From Thioclava electrotropha (GTDB taxonomy: Bacteria; Pseudomonadota; Alphaproteobacteria; Rhodobacterales; Rhodobacteraceae), in contig NZ_CP053562.1 of assembly GCF_002085925.2 (NCBI RefSeq), positions 1,592,001-1,656,000 of the forward strand: a DNA stretch of 64,000 nucleotides, read 5' to 3'. The notes beneath the pieces are model-generated. The model saw only the letters and a program-made list of their open reading frames with translations. It was not told the DNA's origin and did no database searches. The stretch's first letter is position 1. Each line of letters opens with the position of its first letter. Shown here piece by piece: positions 34,989 through 42,586 of this stretch. Made by a program: the position numbers and the translations under genes.

Positions 34989-35651
34989 TCAGTGCGAGAT
35001 CACGATCACCGCGGCGTAATGCGTCGCGGCCGCGGCCAGCACATGGCCGTGCCAGATCGCGCGGGAGAACGGGATGCGTTCGGTCTGGTAGAAAATCACG
35101 CCGACCGTATAGGTCAGCCCGCCCACGACCAGCAGGATCAGCGCGGGCAGGGGCAGGGCGACGATCAGCGGCCACATCGCGATCATCCCGAGCCAGCCCA
35201 TCGCCAGATAGAGCCAGAACCCCGTGCGCTCAGCGCGGTGGAAGAAGCCGAGCTTCATTACGATGCCGAAGGTCGCGAGCGCCCAGACCGTCGCGGTCAG
35301 CGCCCAGCCGGCGACCCCGCCGAGGCCGATCAGCGCCATCGGCGTGTAAGTGCCCGCAATCAGAAGATAAATCGCCGCGTGATCGAAGCGCCGAAGCACC
35401 GCGCGCGTCGGCGCATGCAGGGTCAGGTTATAGGCGGCCGAGAGCGAGAAAGAGGCGATCAGCCCCACGGAATAGACCGCGAGCGGCCAAACCCGCCCGG
35501 CCGGTGCGGCCAGCGAGGCCCAGACGATCAGCGCGCTGACGCCCGCCACGGCGAAAACGACGCCCAGCACATGGACGACGCCATCGGCGACATGTTCGCG
35601 AAAGCTGTGGCTCAATTGGTGGCGCGTCATCGTGGTGATCCCCTCAGTCAT
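34989..35651 (-). CDS. trhA: Hemolysin III / TrhA family membrane protein
   Basis: The 220-residue protein has seven predicted helices with the family residues: a His-rich first loop (HSFREHVADGVVHVLG), SAAYN and DHAAIYLLIAGTYTP in the middle, and WHGHVLAAAATHY at the end. The PAQR-like fold is thought to bind zinc; roles in membrane fluidity have been proposed for bacterial TrhA. Hemolysis is not implied. It is convergent with tgt, 7 bases apart. Confidence 0.88.
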   Translation of the reverse strand: MTEGITTMTRHQLSHSFREHVADGVVHVLGVVFAVAGVSALIVWASLAAPAGRVWPLAVYSVGLIASFSLSAAYNLTLHAPTRAVLRRFDHAAIYLLIAGTYTPMALIGLGGVAGWALTATVWALATFGIVMKLGFFHRAERTGFWLYLAMGWLGMIAMWPLIVALPLPALILLVVGGLTYTVGVIFYQTERIPFSRAIWHGHVLAAAATHYAAVIVISH

Positions 35652-35715
35652 GCCTTTAAGATAGCAACGATGAGGCGATCTCCCAAGTCGCGGCGGAAAA
35701 AACGCTGGGTCACAA

Positions 35716-35849
35716 GGGGGCTCTGCCCCCGCACGCTGCCGCGCGCCCCCCCGGGATATTTGAAAAGAGCGAAGACAGGACAGGCGCCCATCTTCGCTCT
35801 TGAGAAATATCCCGGGGGTGAGGGCGAAGCCCGAGGGGGCAGAGCCCCC
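35716..35849. repeat. Intergenic repeat family A, copy 2 (inverted pair)
   Basis: Forward GGGGGCTCTGCCCCC...CCCCGGGATATTT and the inverted unit face each other around a further 11-bp stem (AAGAGCGAAGA, 35765-35775, with 35791-35801). The whole can fold into one long hairpin between two minus-strand genes. Confidence 0.88.
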
Positions 35850-35858
35850 TGAGCCAGA

Positions 35859-36677
35859 TCAGATACCGTCGCCGACGAAGGCCTTCTCGACCACATATTC
35901 GCGCGGCTCGGAATTCGCGCCCTCGCGCAGGCCGAACCCTTCGAGCACCGCCATCACGTCCTTGTTGAAGGCGAGCGAGCCGCAGACCATCGCGCGGTCG
36001 GTCTCGGGGTTCATCGGCTCGAGGCCGAGATCCTTGAACACCTTGCCGTTCTCGAGATTGTCGGTGATCCGACCCATGTGATGGAATTCCTCACGGGTCG
36101 TGGTCGGGTAGTATTTCAGCTTGCCGTCGACCATCTCGCCGATCAGCGGATCGTTGATCAGGTTCTCGACCAGCTGGCGGCCATATTCCAGTTCCTCGAC
36201 CGTGCGGCAGGTATGCATCATGATGACCTCGTCGAACTTGTCGTAGGTCTCGGGGTCGCGCATCAGCGAGGCGAAGGGCGCGATGCCGGTGCCGGTGGCG
36301 AGGAACCACACCCGCTTGCCGGGCAGCAGCGCGTCATGGACCAGCGTGCCGACGGGCTTCGGGCGCAGGATGATCTGGTCGCCCACATTGATATGCTGCA
36401 GCTTCGAGGTCAGCGGGCCGTCGGGCACCTTGATCGAGTAGAATTCCAGCTCCTCGTCCCAGTTGGGCGAGGCGATCGAATAGGCGCGCAGCAGCGGTTT
36501 GCCATTGTCGCCCATCAGCCCGATCATCACGAACTCGCCCGAGCGGAAGCGCAGGCTTTGCGGGCGGCTCACGCGGAAGGAAAACAGCCGGTCCGTCCAA
36601 TGGGTCACTTCGGTCACGGTCTGCGCGTCGGGCAGGGTCTTCACCTTGGGGATCTCGGTCACGGCGCTCTCGTTCAT
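35859..36677 (-). CDS. fpr: Ferredoxin-NADP+ reductase
   Basis: The 272-residue flavoenzyme moves electrons between NADPH and ferredoxin or flavodoxin. It has the FAD motif RAYSIASP, the NADP-binding ATGTGIAPFASL and the C-terminal extension ending AFVGDGI seen in the Rhodobacter-type bacterial FPRs. The ATG at 36677 (MNESAVTEIP) is the likely start. A possible FNR/FnrL site lies 83 bases before it. It may feed the ferredoxin-dependent sulfite reductase encoded upstream in the same direction, which is inference. Confidence 0.93.
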   Translation of the reverse strand: MNESAVTEIPKVKTLPDAQTVTEVTHWTDRLFSFRVSRPQSLRFRSGEFVMIGLMGDNGKPLLRAYSIASPNWDEELEFYSIKVPDGPLTSKLQHINVGDQIILRPKPVGTLVHDALLPGKRVWFLATGTGIAPFASLMRDPETYDKFDEVIMMHTCRTVEELEYGRQLVENLINDPLIGEMVDGKLKYYPTTTREEFHHMGRITDNLENGKVFKDLGLEPMNPETDRAMVCGSLAFNKDVMAVLEGFGLREGANSEPREYVVEKAFVGDGI

Positions 36678-36759
36678 TGTCACATCTCTCTCGGGCCGGG
36701 GCAGGCGCCTCGGTCTGGCAAATATACAGATCGGATACAGCTTGCGTGAGCGCTGGCCC

Positions 36760-36773
36760 TTGATCTGGCTCAA
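36760..36773 (-). promoter_or_regulatory. Possible FNR/FnrL site upstream of fpr
   Basis: TTGAT-CTGG-CTCAA matches the FNR consensus TTGAT-N4-ATCAA at nine of ten positions. A -10-like TATATT (minus strand, 36726-36721) lies 33 bases closer to fpr, placing the site near -51, not the canonical -41.5. Confidence 0.4.
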
Positions 36774-36821
36774 TTGCCGGTTTCGTTATGGTCTATCGGA
36801 TATCGCGGACGGGTGAAAGCC

Positions 36822-37193
36822 TCAGCCGGCGAGCCGCGCGCGGTAGTCGTGCGCGGCCCAATCGGCGCGAAACAGCCATTGCGCCTGCGGCTGGCGCTCG
36901 GCCAGTTCCGGCGGGATCTCGACCTCGTCGAAGCCCACGCGCCGCGCCATCGCGTATTGATCCGCGATCAGCGGGCCCGCTGCGCGCAGCCGACCCGTGA
37001 AGCCGAGCGCGCGGATGCGGCGCGCCAGCGAGAAGCCGCGCCCGTCCGAGAAGGTCGGGAACAGGACGCGGATCATCTCGGCGCCGTCGATCAGCGCGGG
37101 CAGGTAGCCCGCATCGGTCTCCGGCGCGATGTCGAGGCTCGCCCCGGTGAAGTCGTCATTGTGGAAGCCGTCGTCGCGAACGATCACGCTCAT
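36822..37193 (-). CDS. DUF934 protein of the sulfate-assimilation operon
   Basis: The 123-residue protein matches DUF934, a family almost always encoded beside cysI/cysH. Its middle, LFPTFSDGRGFSLARRIRALG, is the typical block. The function is unproven; an auxiliary role with sulfite reductase is inferred from context. Its ATG overlaps the cysH stop by four bases. Confidence 0.85.
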   Translation of the reverse strand: MSVIVRDDGFHNDDFTGASLDIAPETDAGYLPALIDGAEMIRVLFPTFSDGRGFSLARRIRALGFTGRLRAAGPLIADQYAMARRVGFDEVEIPPELAERQPQAQWLFRADWAAHDYRARLAG

Positions 37194-37960
37194 GCCACAT
37201 TCTCCTTGTTCTCAATCACTTGGCCTTCACTGTTCACGCGGACGGCCTTGCCGCCGATGAAGTGGATGCCGCATTCGGTCTTGGCAGCGCCGCGCCAGCG
37301 GCCCGCACGTTCGTCTTCGCCCGGTTTGACGGGCGAGGTGCAGGGTGCGCAGCCGATCGAAGGGTAGCCTTGCGCCACGAGCGGGTGGCGCGGCAGGCGG
37401 TTCTCGACCATGTAATCCTGCACGTCCTGCTTGTCCCAATGGGCGAGCGGGTTGATCTTCATCCGGCTGTCGGTCTCGATCTCGAAGAAATCGAGCGCCG
37501 CGCGCTGGCCGCCCTGAAAGCGTTTGCGCCCGGTGATCCACGCGTCATAGCCCGACAGCGCATTTTCCAGCGGCACCGTCTTGCGCAGGGTGCAGCAGGC
37601 GTCGGTGCTGTACTGGTGCAGCGTGCCGTCCGGGTCGTCGCGGGCAATCGCGGCCTCATCGGCCTGGATCACCTGCACATTGGTCAGACCCAGCTTGCTT
37701 GCGACGTCGCGCTGATAGGCGAGCGTCTCGGGAAACAGCATCTGCGTGTCGATGAACAGCACCGGCGTGCCGGGCGCGATCACCGAGACCATATGCAGCA
37801 ACACCACCGATTCCGCCCCGAAGGACGAAACCAGCGCGACATTGCCCACATCGGGGTCCCGCAACGCCCGCTCCATCACCGCGGTTGCGGCGTGGTGGCG
37901 GTAGCGTTCGTTCAGCCCGGCGACGCGGGGGGCGATATCCGTTCCATCACTGAGCGGCAT
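37190..37960 (-). CDS. cysH: Adenylyl-sulfate/phosphoadenylyl-sulfate reductase
   Basis: The 256-residue enzyme makes sulfite from activated sulfate. Beside the catalytic ECGIHF motif it has the paired cysteines ACCTLRKTVPL and CAPCTSP that hold a [4Fe-4S] cluster, marking the APS-using bacterial branch rather than the PAPS-only E. coli type. The ATG at 37960 overlaps the cysI end by 14 bases. Confidence 0.92.
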   Translation of the reverse strand: MPLSDGTDIAPRVAGLNERYRHHAATAVMERALRDPDVGNVALVSSFGAESVVLLHMVSVIAPGTPVLFIDTQMLFPETLAYQRDVASKLGLTNVQVIQADEAAIARDDPDGTLHQYSTDACCTLRKTVPLENALSGYDAWITGRKRFQGGQRAALDFFEIETDSRMKINPLAHWDKQDVQDYMVENRLPRHPLVAQGYPSIGCAPCTSPVKPGEDERAGRWRGAAKTECGIHFIGGKAVRVNSEGQVIENKENVA

Positions 37961-39614
37961 GGCGTTGAGCCTCTGCATAGAGCGCTTCCTTGAACGGGTC
38001 CGGGCCAAGGCGGCGCAGCGCGTCGAGGAAGCTCTCGGTGGCGCTTTCACGCAGCTCGAGATAGGCGCGCAGGAGACGCTCCAGCGCAGGGATCACCTCC
38101 GTATAGGCGAAGCCGGGGCCGGCACGTTCGCCAAGCGCCATCGTTTCGGTCGCGTCGCCGCCAAGCGTGATCTGGTAGTTCTCCACGCCCGCACGGTCGA
38201 GACCGAGGATGCCGATATGGCCCAGATGGTGGTGACCGCAGGCGTTGATGCAGCCCGAGATCTTGATCTTGAGCGCACCGATCTCCTGCTCCAGCCCGAG
38301 ATCGCGGAAATGGGTCGAAATCTGCTGCGCCAGCGGGATCGAGCGGGCCGTGGCCAGCGCGCAGTAATCCATGCCGGGGCAGGCGATGATATCCGAGGTC
38401 AGCCCGATATTCGCCGTGGCGAGGCCGCCCTTGCGCAGGGCCTCGAACAGCGCGGGCAGATCGGCCTTCGCGATATGCGGCAGGATCACGTTCTGCTCGT
38501 GGCTGATGCGCAGTTCCGACTGGCCGTAGCGTTCGGCAAGATCCGCCAGCAGGCGCATCTGGTCGGACGTGGCATCGCCCGGAGGCGCGCCGTGATCCTT
38601 CAGACTGACCGTGACGACCCCGTAGTCGGGGTTGTGATGGGGCGAGACCGAGCGCGCGGCCCAGTCGCGCAGAAGCGCGTCGACATTGAGCGCGGTGTCG
38701 AAGCTTTCGCTCTCGCGCGCAGGCAGCGCGGGCGGGGCGAATTGTGCCTTGAGATCGGCGAGGATCGCCTGATCTGCGCCTTTGAACGCTGCGCGCCGGG
38801 CCGGGAATTCAGCCTCGACCATCTCGGAAAACGTATCGATTCCAAGCTCGTGTACGGTGATCTTGATGCGCGCCTTGTACTTGTTGTCGCGCCGTCCGGC
38901 GAGGTTCCACGCCGCCACGATCGATTCCAGATAGGGAAGCAGATCGACCGCGGGCAGGAAGCTGCGGATTTCCTTGCCGATCATCGGGGTGCGGCCGAGA
39001 CCGCCGCCCACGAAGACCTGGAACCCGATCTCGCCATCACGCTCGACCAGTTGCAGACCCACGTCATGGGCGCGGATCGCGGCGCGGTCGGCCTCGGCGC
39101 CGTTGATCGCGATCTTGAACTTGCGCGGCAGGAACTGGAATTCCGGATGGTCGGTGGACCATTGACGGATCAGTTCCGCATAGGGGCGCGGATCGGCTAT
39201 CTCATCGGCGGCGGCACCTGCGAAGGCATCCGTCGTCGTGTTGCGGATCGCGTTGCCCGAGGTCTGGATCGCGTGCATGCCCACATCGGCGAGCGCGTCA
39301 ATCATATCCGGCACATCGATCAGCTTCGGCCAGTTGAACTGGATGTTCTGGCGCGTCGTGAAATGCCCGTAGCCGCGATCCCAGGCATCTGCGATCTTGG
39401 CGAGCTGGCGCATCTGCCGGGCTTCGATCGTGCCATAGGGGATCGCCACGCGCAGCATATAGGCGTGCAGCTGCAGATAGAGCCCGTTCATCAGGCGCAG
39501 TGGTTTGAACTCGTCCTCGGTCAGGCTGCCGTCGAGGCGGCGCGCGACCTGATGGCGAAACTGCTCGGCGCGCGCGCGAACGGCGGCGCGGTCGAAATCG
39601 CTGGGTTGGAACAT
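37947..39614 (-). CDS. cysI: Sulfite reductase, siroheme-[4Fe-4S] hemoprotein
   Basis: The 555-residue protein is a nitrite/sulfite reductase with two internal repeats. The cluster/siroheme cysteines are seen as CPGMDYC and SGCINACGHHHLGH. With no cysJ flavoprotein nearby, electrons probably come from ferredoxin. Operon context with APS reductase argues for sulfite rather than nitrite as substrate. Confidence 0.93.
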   Translation of the reverse strand: MFQPSDFDRAAVRARAEQFRHQVARRLDGSLTEDEFKPLRLMNGLYLQLHAYMLRVAIPYGTIEARQMRQLAKIADAWDRGYGHFTTRQNIQFNWPKLIDVPDMIDALADVGMHAIQTSGNAIRNTTTDAFAGAAADEIADPRPYAELIRQWSTDHPEFQFLPRKFKIAINGAEADRAAIRAHDVGLQLVERDGEIGFQVFVGGGLGRTPMIGKEIRSFLPAVDLLPYLESIVAAWNLAGRRDNKYKARIKITVHELGIDTFSEMVEAEFPARRAAFKGADQAILADLKAQFAPPALPARESESFDTALNVDALLRDWAARSVSPHHNPDYGVVTVSLKDHGAPPGDATSDQMRLLADLAERYGQSELRISHEQNVILPHIAKADLPALFEALRKGGLATANIGLTSDIIACPGMDYCALATARSIPLAQQISTHFRDLGLEQEIGALKIKISGCINACGHHHLGHIGILGLDRAGVENYQITLGGDATETMALGERAGPGFAYTEVIPALERLLRAYLELRESATESFLDALRRLGPDPFKEALYAEAQRHAAQ

Positions 39615-39617
39615 GGT

Positions 39618-39920
39618 TCAGCTCCCGGCCAGAGTGTTGTGGGGTAGCTCGATGGAAGGGCCGGAGGCGCGGAAGGCCTCGCGGAAATGCGCGGGCTCGG
39701 GGCCGTCAGGACCGAGCGTGGCAGGCGCGAGATAGGCGCCCACGACTTTCTCGGGCTGAGCATTGGCCAGATCGAGCCACATGTCCGCGATCACCGGATC
39801 GTCGAGGAAGGCGGCGTCCTTGAGGCGCAGCACCCATTGGCCCGCGTCGTTCATGTAAACGACATGGCCTTCGCGCAGGTCATTGGCGCTGATCACGCCG
39901 GGGATAAATTTCTTGCTCAT
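39618..39920 (-). CDS. DUF2849 protein
   Basis: The 100-residue protein starts SKKFIPGVISANDLREGHVVY after the Met and fits DUF2849, a small family found between the siroheme methyltransferase and cysI genes in alphaproteobacteria. The function is unknown. Its ATG overlaps the cobA stop by four bases; the much longer open frame reading back through cobA is spurious. Confidence 0.85.
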   Translation of the reverse strand: MSKKFIPGVISANDLREGHVVYMNDAGQWVLRLKDAAFLDDPVIADMWLDLANAQPEKVVGAYLAPATLGPDGPEPAHFREAFRASGPSIELPHNTLAGS

Positions 39921-40669
39921 AGCACGGCCTCCTTGAGGGCGGTGCGGGCGTCGCGCGGGGCGAGCCCGAGAAGGATGACGGCGGGGCCTTTGGCCTCGGC
40001 GGTCACGGTGGGCAGGGTGGCGAGCGTCGCGGGGCGGATCACCTGATCGGCGCGCGAGGCGTTCTCGACCACACAGGCGGGGGTCGCGGGCGAGGCGCCG
40101 TGCATCATCAGGCGTCCTTGCACGTAGCGCGCCGCGCGCTTGCCCATATAGATCGCGGCGACCGCGCCGGGACGAGCCAGCGCCGCCCAATCCTGTTCGG
40201 CCAGCCCGTCGGCGTCGTGACCGGTGAGCAGGCGCAGCTCGCGATTGCGGCCACGTTCGGTCAGGCTCTGGCCAAGCGAGGCAGCGGCAGCGGAAGCAGC
40301 GGTGATGCCCGGCAGTACGCGATAGGCGATCCCGGCCGCGTCGAGCGCGTCCAGTTCCTCGCCCAGCCGACCGAAGACACCCGGATCGCCGGATTTCAGG
40401 CGCAGCACCCGCTGGCCTTCCTGCGCGAGGCGGACGATCAGGGACGAGATGTCGCCTTGCTTCATCGACGGGCCGAAACCGGTCTTGCCGGTCTCGATCA
40501 GCTGTGCCTGCGGACCTGCGAGCGCGAGCACCTCGGCGCTCACCAGCGTGTCGTGCAGGATCACGTCGGCGCACATCATCTCGCGCAGCACCGCCACGGT
40601 CAGCAGGTCCGGGTCGCCCGGACCGGCGCCAGCAAGGGTCACCTGGGTCTGAGTTTCGAGAGTTTCCAT
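39917..40669 (-). CDS. cobA: Uroporphyrinogen-III C-methyltransferase
   Basis: The 250-residue SUMT makes precorrin-2 for siroheme, the cofactor of the sulfite reductase two genes on. It has GAGPGDPDLLTV, a RLKSGDPGVFGRLGEE loop and PGITAASAAAASLG. It is a single-domain enzyme, so the ferrochelatase/dehydrogenase step is encoded elsewhere. It is the first gene of the cys operon, divergent from the Lrp-type regulator. Confidence 0.93.
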   Translation of the reverse strand: METLETQTQVTLAGAGPGDPDLLTVAVLREMMCADVILHDTLVSAEVLALAGPQAQLIETGKTGFGPSMKQGDISSLIVRLAQEGQRVLRLKSGDPGVFGRLGEELDALDAAGIAYRVLPGITAASAAAASLGQSLTERGRNRELRLLTGHDADGLAEQDWAALARPGAVAAIYMGKRAARYVQGRLMMHGASPATPACVVENASRADQVIRPATLATLPTVTAEAKGPAVILLGLAPRDARTALKEAVL

Positions 40670-40742
40670 GTCACGCTCCTCGTCTGCGTCTTGAGTGTGA
40701 ATATAGGAAATTGTTCTGGTTTTCGGCTATATGCCCTTGCCA

Positions 40743-40763
40743 ATAAGGACGTTCGTTCCTTAT
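40743..40763. promoter_or_regulatory. Inverted repeat between cobA and the Lrp-type gene
   Basis: ATAAGGA (40743-40749) and TCCTTAT (40757-40763) form a perfect 7-bp dyad with a 7-base spacer in the AT-rich divergent region. It is a likely operator for the adjacent Lrp/AsnC regulator. Confidence 0.5.
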
Positions 40764-40810
40764 GGATTTGGAGGGAGTGACAATCTCCTGTCTATCGAAG
40801 GGAAATCGGA

Positions 40811-41272
40811 ATGACGGTTCAGATCGACGAGTTGGATCGGAAAATCCTTGCGGAGCTTCAGGACGACGCGAGCCAGTCGCTCGACGAAATCGCGCGGAAA
40901 ACAGGGTCTTCCAAGACCCCGGTCTGGAACCGGATTCGTAAATTGCGCGCGGCGGGGGTGATCGGAAAGCAGACCGCGATCCTCGATCCCGAGGCGCTTG
41001 GTTTCGATGCCTGCTTCTTCGTGTTGATCCGCACGTCGGAGCATGAGGCCGAGTGGCAGGACAAGTTCCTCGCCACCCTGCGCGCGCGCCCCGAGGTGAT
41101 GGAAGCGCACCGTCTGGCGGGCGATATCGACTACATCCTGAAAGTGCGGGTCGAGAATGCGCGCGCCTATGACCGCTTCTATCAGGCGCTGATCTCGGAA
41201 GTGAAAATCCACAACGTGACCGCGCTTCTCTCGATGGAGGAGCTGAAATCCACCACCGCGCTGCCTCTGTGA
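40811..41272 (+). CDS. Lrp/AsnC family transcriptional regulator
   Basis: The 153-residue protein has the N-terminal winged HTH (IDELDRKILAELQDDASQSL, KTPVWNRIRKL) and a C-terminal RAM ligand domain (HRLAGDIDYILKVRVEN). Members respond to amino acids. Its position opposite the cys operon suggests that it controls sulfate assimilation, perhaps with cysteine or a precursor as effector; that is inference. It is convergent with the P450 gene, 3 bases apart. Confidence 0.9.
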   Translation: MTVQIDELDRKILAELQDDASQSLDEIARKTGSSKTPVWNRIRKLRAAGVIGKQTAILDPEALGFDACFFVLIRTSEHEAEWQDKFLATLRARPEVMEAHRLAGDIDYILKVRVENARAYDRFYQALISEVKIHNVTALLSMEELKSTTALPL

Positions 41273-41275
41273 GGC

Positions 41276-42466
41276 TCAGCGCTTGGTGTAGGTGACCTGC
41301 AGCTTCTCCAGCCCGTGGAAGTGGTAGAGATCCGCGTAATAGGGGCGGCGCGGCAGATCGAGCCCCTGTAGCCGCTCCATCAGCATCGGCAGGGCGAGCT
41401 TCAGCTCCAGCCGGGCAAGCGGCGCGCCGATGCAGAAATGCGCCCCCGCGCCGAAGCTGAAATTGGTGCGCACGGGGCGCGACGGATCGAAGACGCTCGC
41501 ATCGTCCCAAGCCGAAGGGTCGCGGTTCGCACCGGCGAGCAACAGCCCGATCCGCTCGCCCTTGCGCAGCACCTGTCCCTGAAACTCCATGTCCTCATAG
41601 AGCCAGCGCGTGAACAGATGCAGCGGCGGATCGAAACGCAGCAGCTCCTCGATCGTGCCGTCGATCCGCGCGGGCTCCAGCCAATGCGGGGCGACGGTCT
41701 GCTCGATCAGGGTCTTCACGCTGTTGCCGATCTGGTGGACGGTCGCCTCATGGCCCGCGTTCAACAGCAAGATCACGGTCGAGATCAGCTCGTCGCGGGT
41801 CAGATGGGTGCCTTCTTCCTCGACCGCGATCAGCTCCGAGATCAGATCTTCCCCGGGCGCTTTGCGGCGGGTCTCTATCAAATCGCCCAGATAGGCGGCG
41901 AAGTCCGCTGAAGCCTGTGCCGCGTCTTCCTCTAGGCTGATGTCGCGGCGCGCCTGATACATCTGCACCATCGCGTTCGACCACGCCAAGAGCTTGTCCG
42001 CGTCGCTTTCGGGCACGCCCAGAAGCCGTGCAATCACGATCACCGGCAGGGGCTTGGCGAAATGCTCCAACAGGTCGCAGCCGTCCTCGGGCAGATCGTC
42101 GATCAGCCGATGGCAGAGCGCCGTGATCTCGTCTTGCATCCCTGCGATCCGGCGCGGGGTGAAGGCCTTCGTCACCAGCTTGCGCAGCCGGGTGTGGGTC
42201 GGCGCCTCCAGTTCCAACATCGAATGGCGCTCGATGGCGTAGAAGGGTTCGAGATGCTTGGGGATGTCCACCGCCTGCTCGGGCGGGGCCTCGCGCCCCA
42301 GCCGCCGGTCGCGTAGCGCCATGCCGACGATTGCAGCGCGCGCGGTGACGCGAAACCCGTATTCGGGCCATTGCACGAAGGGGCCGCCTTGCCGCACCCG
42401 GTCATAGAACGGATAGGGGTTCTGGACGAAATCGGGATCGAGCGGGGATTGGGAAAGGGTCTGCAT
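41276..42466 (-). CDS. Cytochrome P450
   Basis: The 396-residue protein is a soluble bacterial P450. The haem-ligand loop FGAGAHFCIGAPLAR contains the Cys, the I-helix reads NAGHEATVHQ (one residue more between Glu and Thr than the common AGxET) and the E-x-x-R pair is in EELLRF. The substrate is unknown and no ferredoxin gene adjoins. The ATG at 42466 (MQTLSQSPLDPDFVQNPYPFY) fits; a longer frame continues to 44308 in antisense to the kinase gene and is rejected. Confidence 0.92.
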   Translation of the reverse strand: MQTLSQSPLDPDFVQNPYPFYDRVRQGGPFVQWPEYGFRVTARAAIVGMALRDRRLGREAPPEQAVDIPKHLEPFYAIERHSMLELEAPTHTRLRKLVTKAFTPRRIAGMQDEITALCHRLIDDLPEDGCDLLEHFAKPLPVIVIARLLGVPESDADKLLAWSNAMVQMYQARRDISLEEDAAQASADFAAYLGDLIETRRKAPGEDLISELIAVEEEGTHLTRDELISTVILLLNAGHEATVHQIGNSVKTLIEQTVAPHWLEPARIDGTIEELLRFDPPLHLFTRWLYEDMEFQGQVLRKGERIGLLLAGANRDPSAWDDASVFDPSRPVRTNFSFGAGAHFCIGAPLARLELKLALPMLMERLQGLDLPRRPYYADLYHFHGLEKLQVTYTKR

Positions 42467-42586
42467 CGGCGCTCCGGTTACTCGGGGCCAGATTGGCCGC
42501 AACGCGCCCGGGGATGCAAGACCAAGCGAACGCTCCGCCTTGCATTGCCGCGCGGTTGGCGCAAGGAAAGGGGCGGGAGAGTGCTG

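Noticed and set aside
39918..40574. N-terminal extension of the DUF2849 gene back through cobA
   Set aside because: The extension is the antiframe-like Arg/Ala-rich reading of cobA; the ATG with ATGA overlap at 39920 fits the family.
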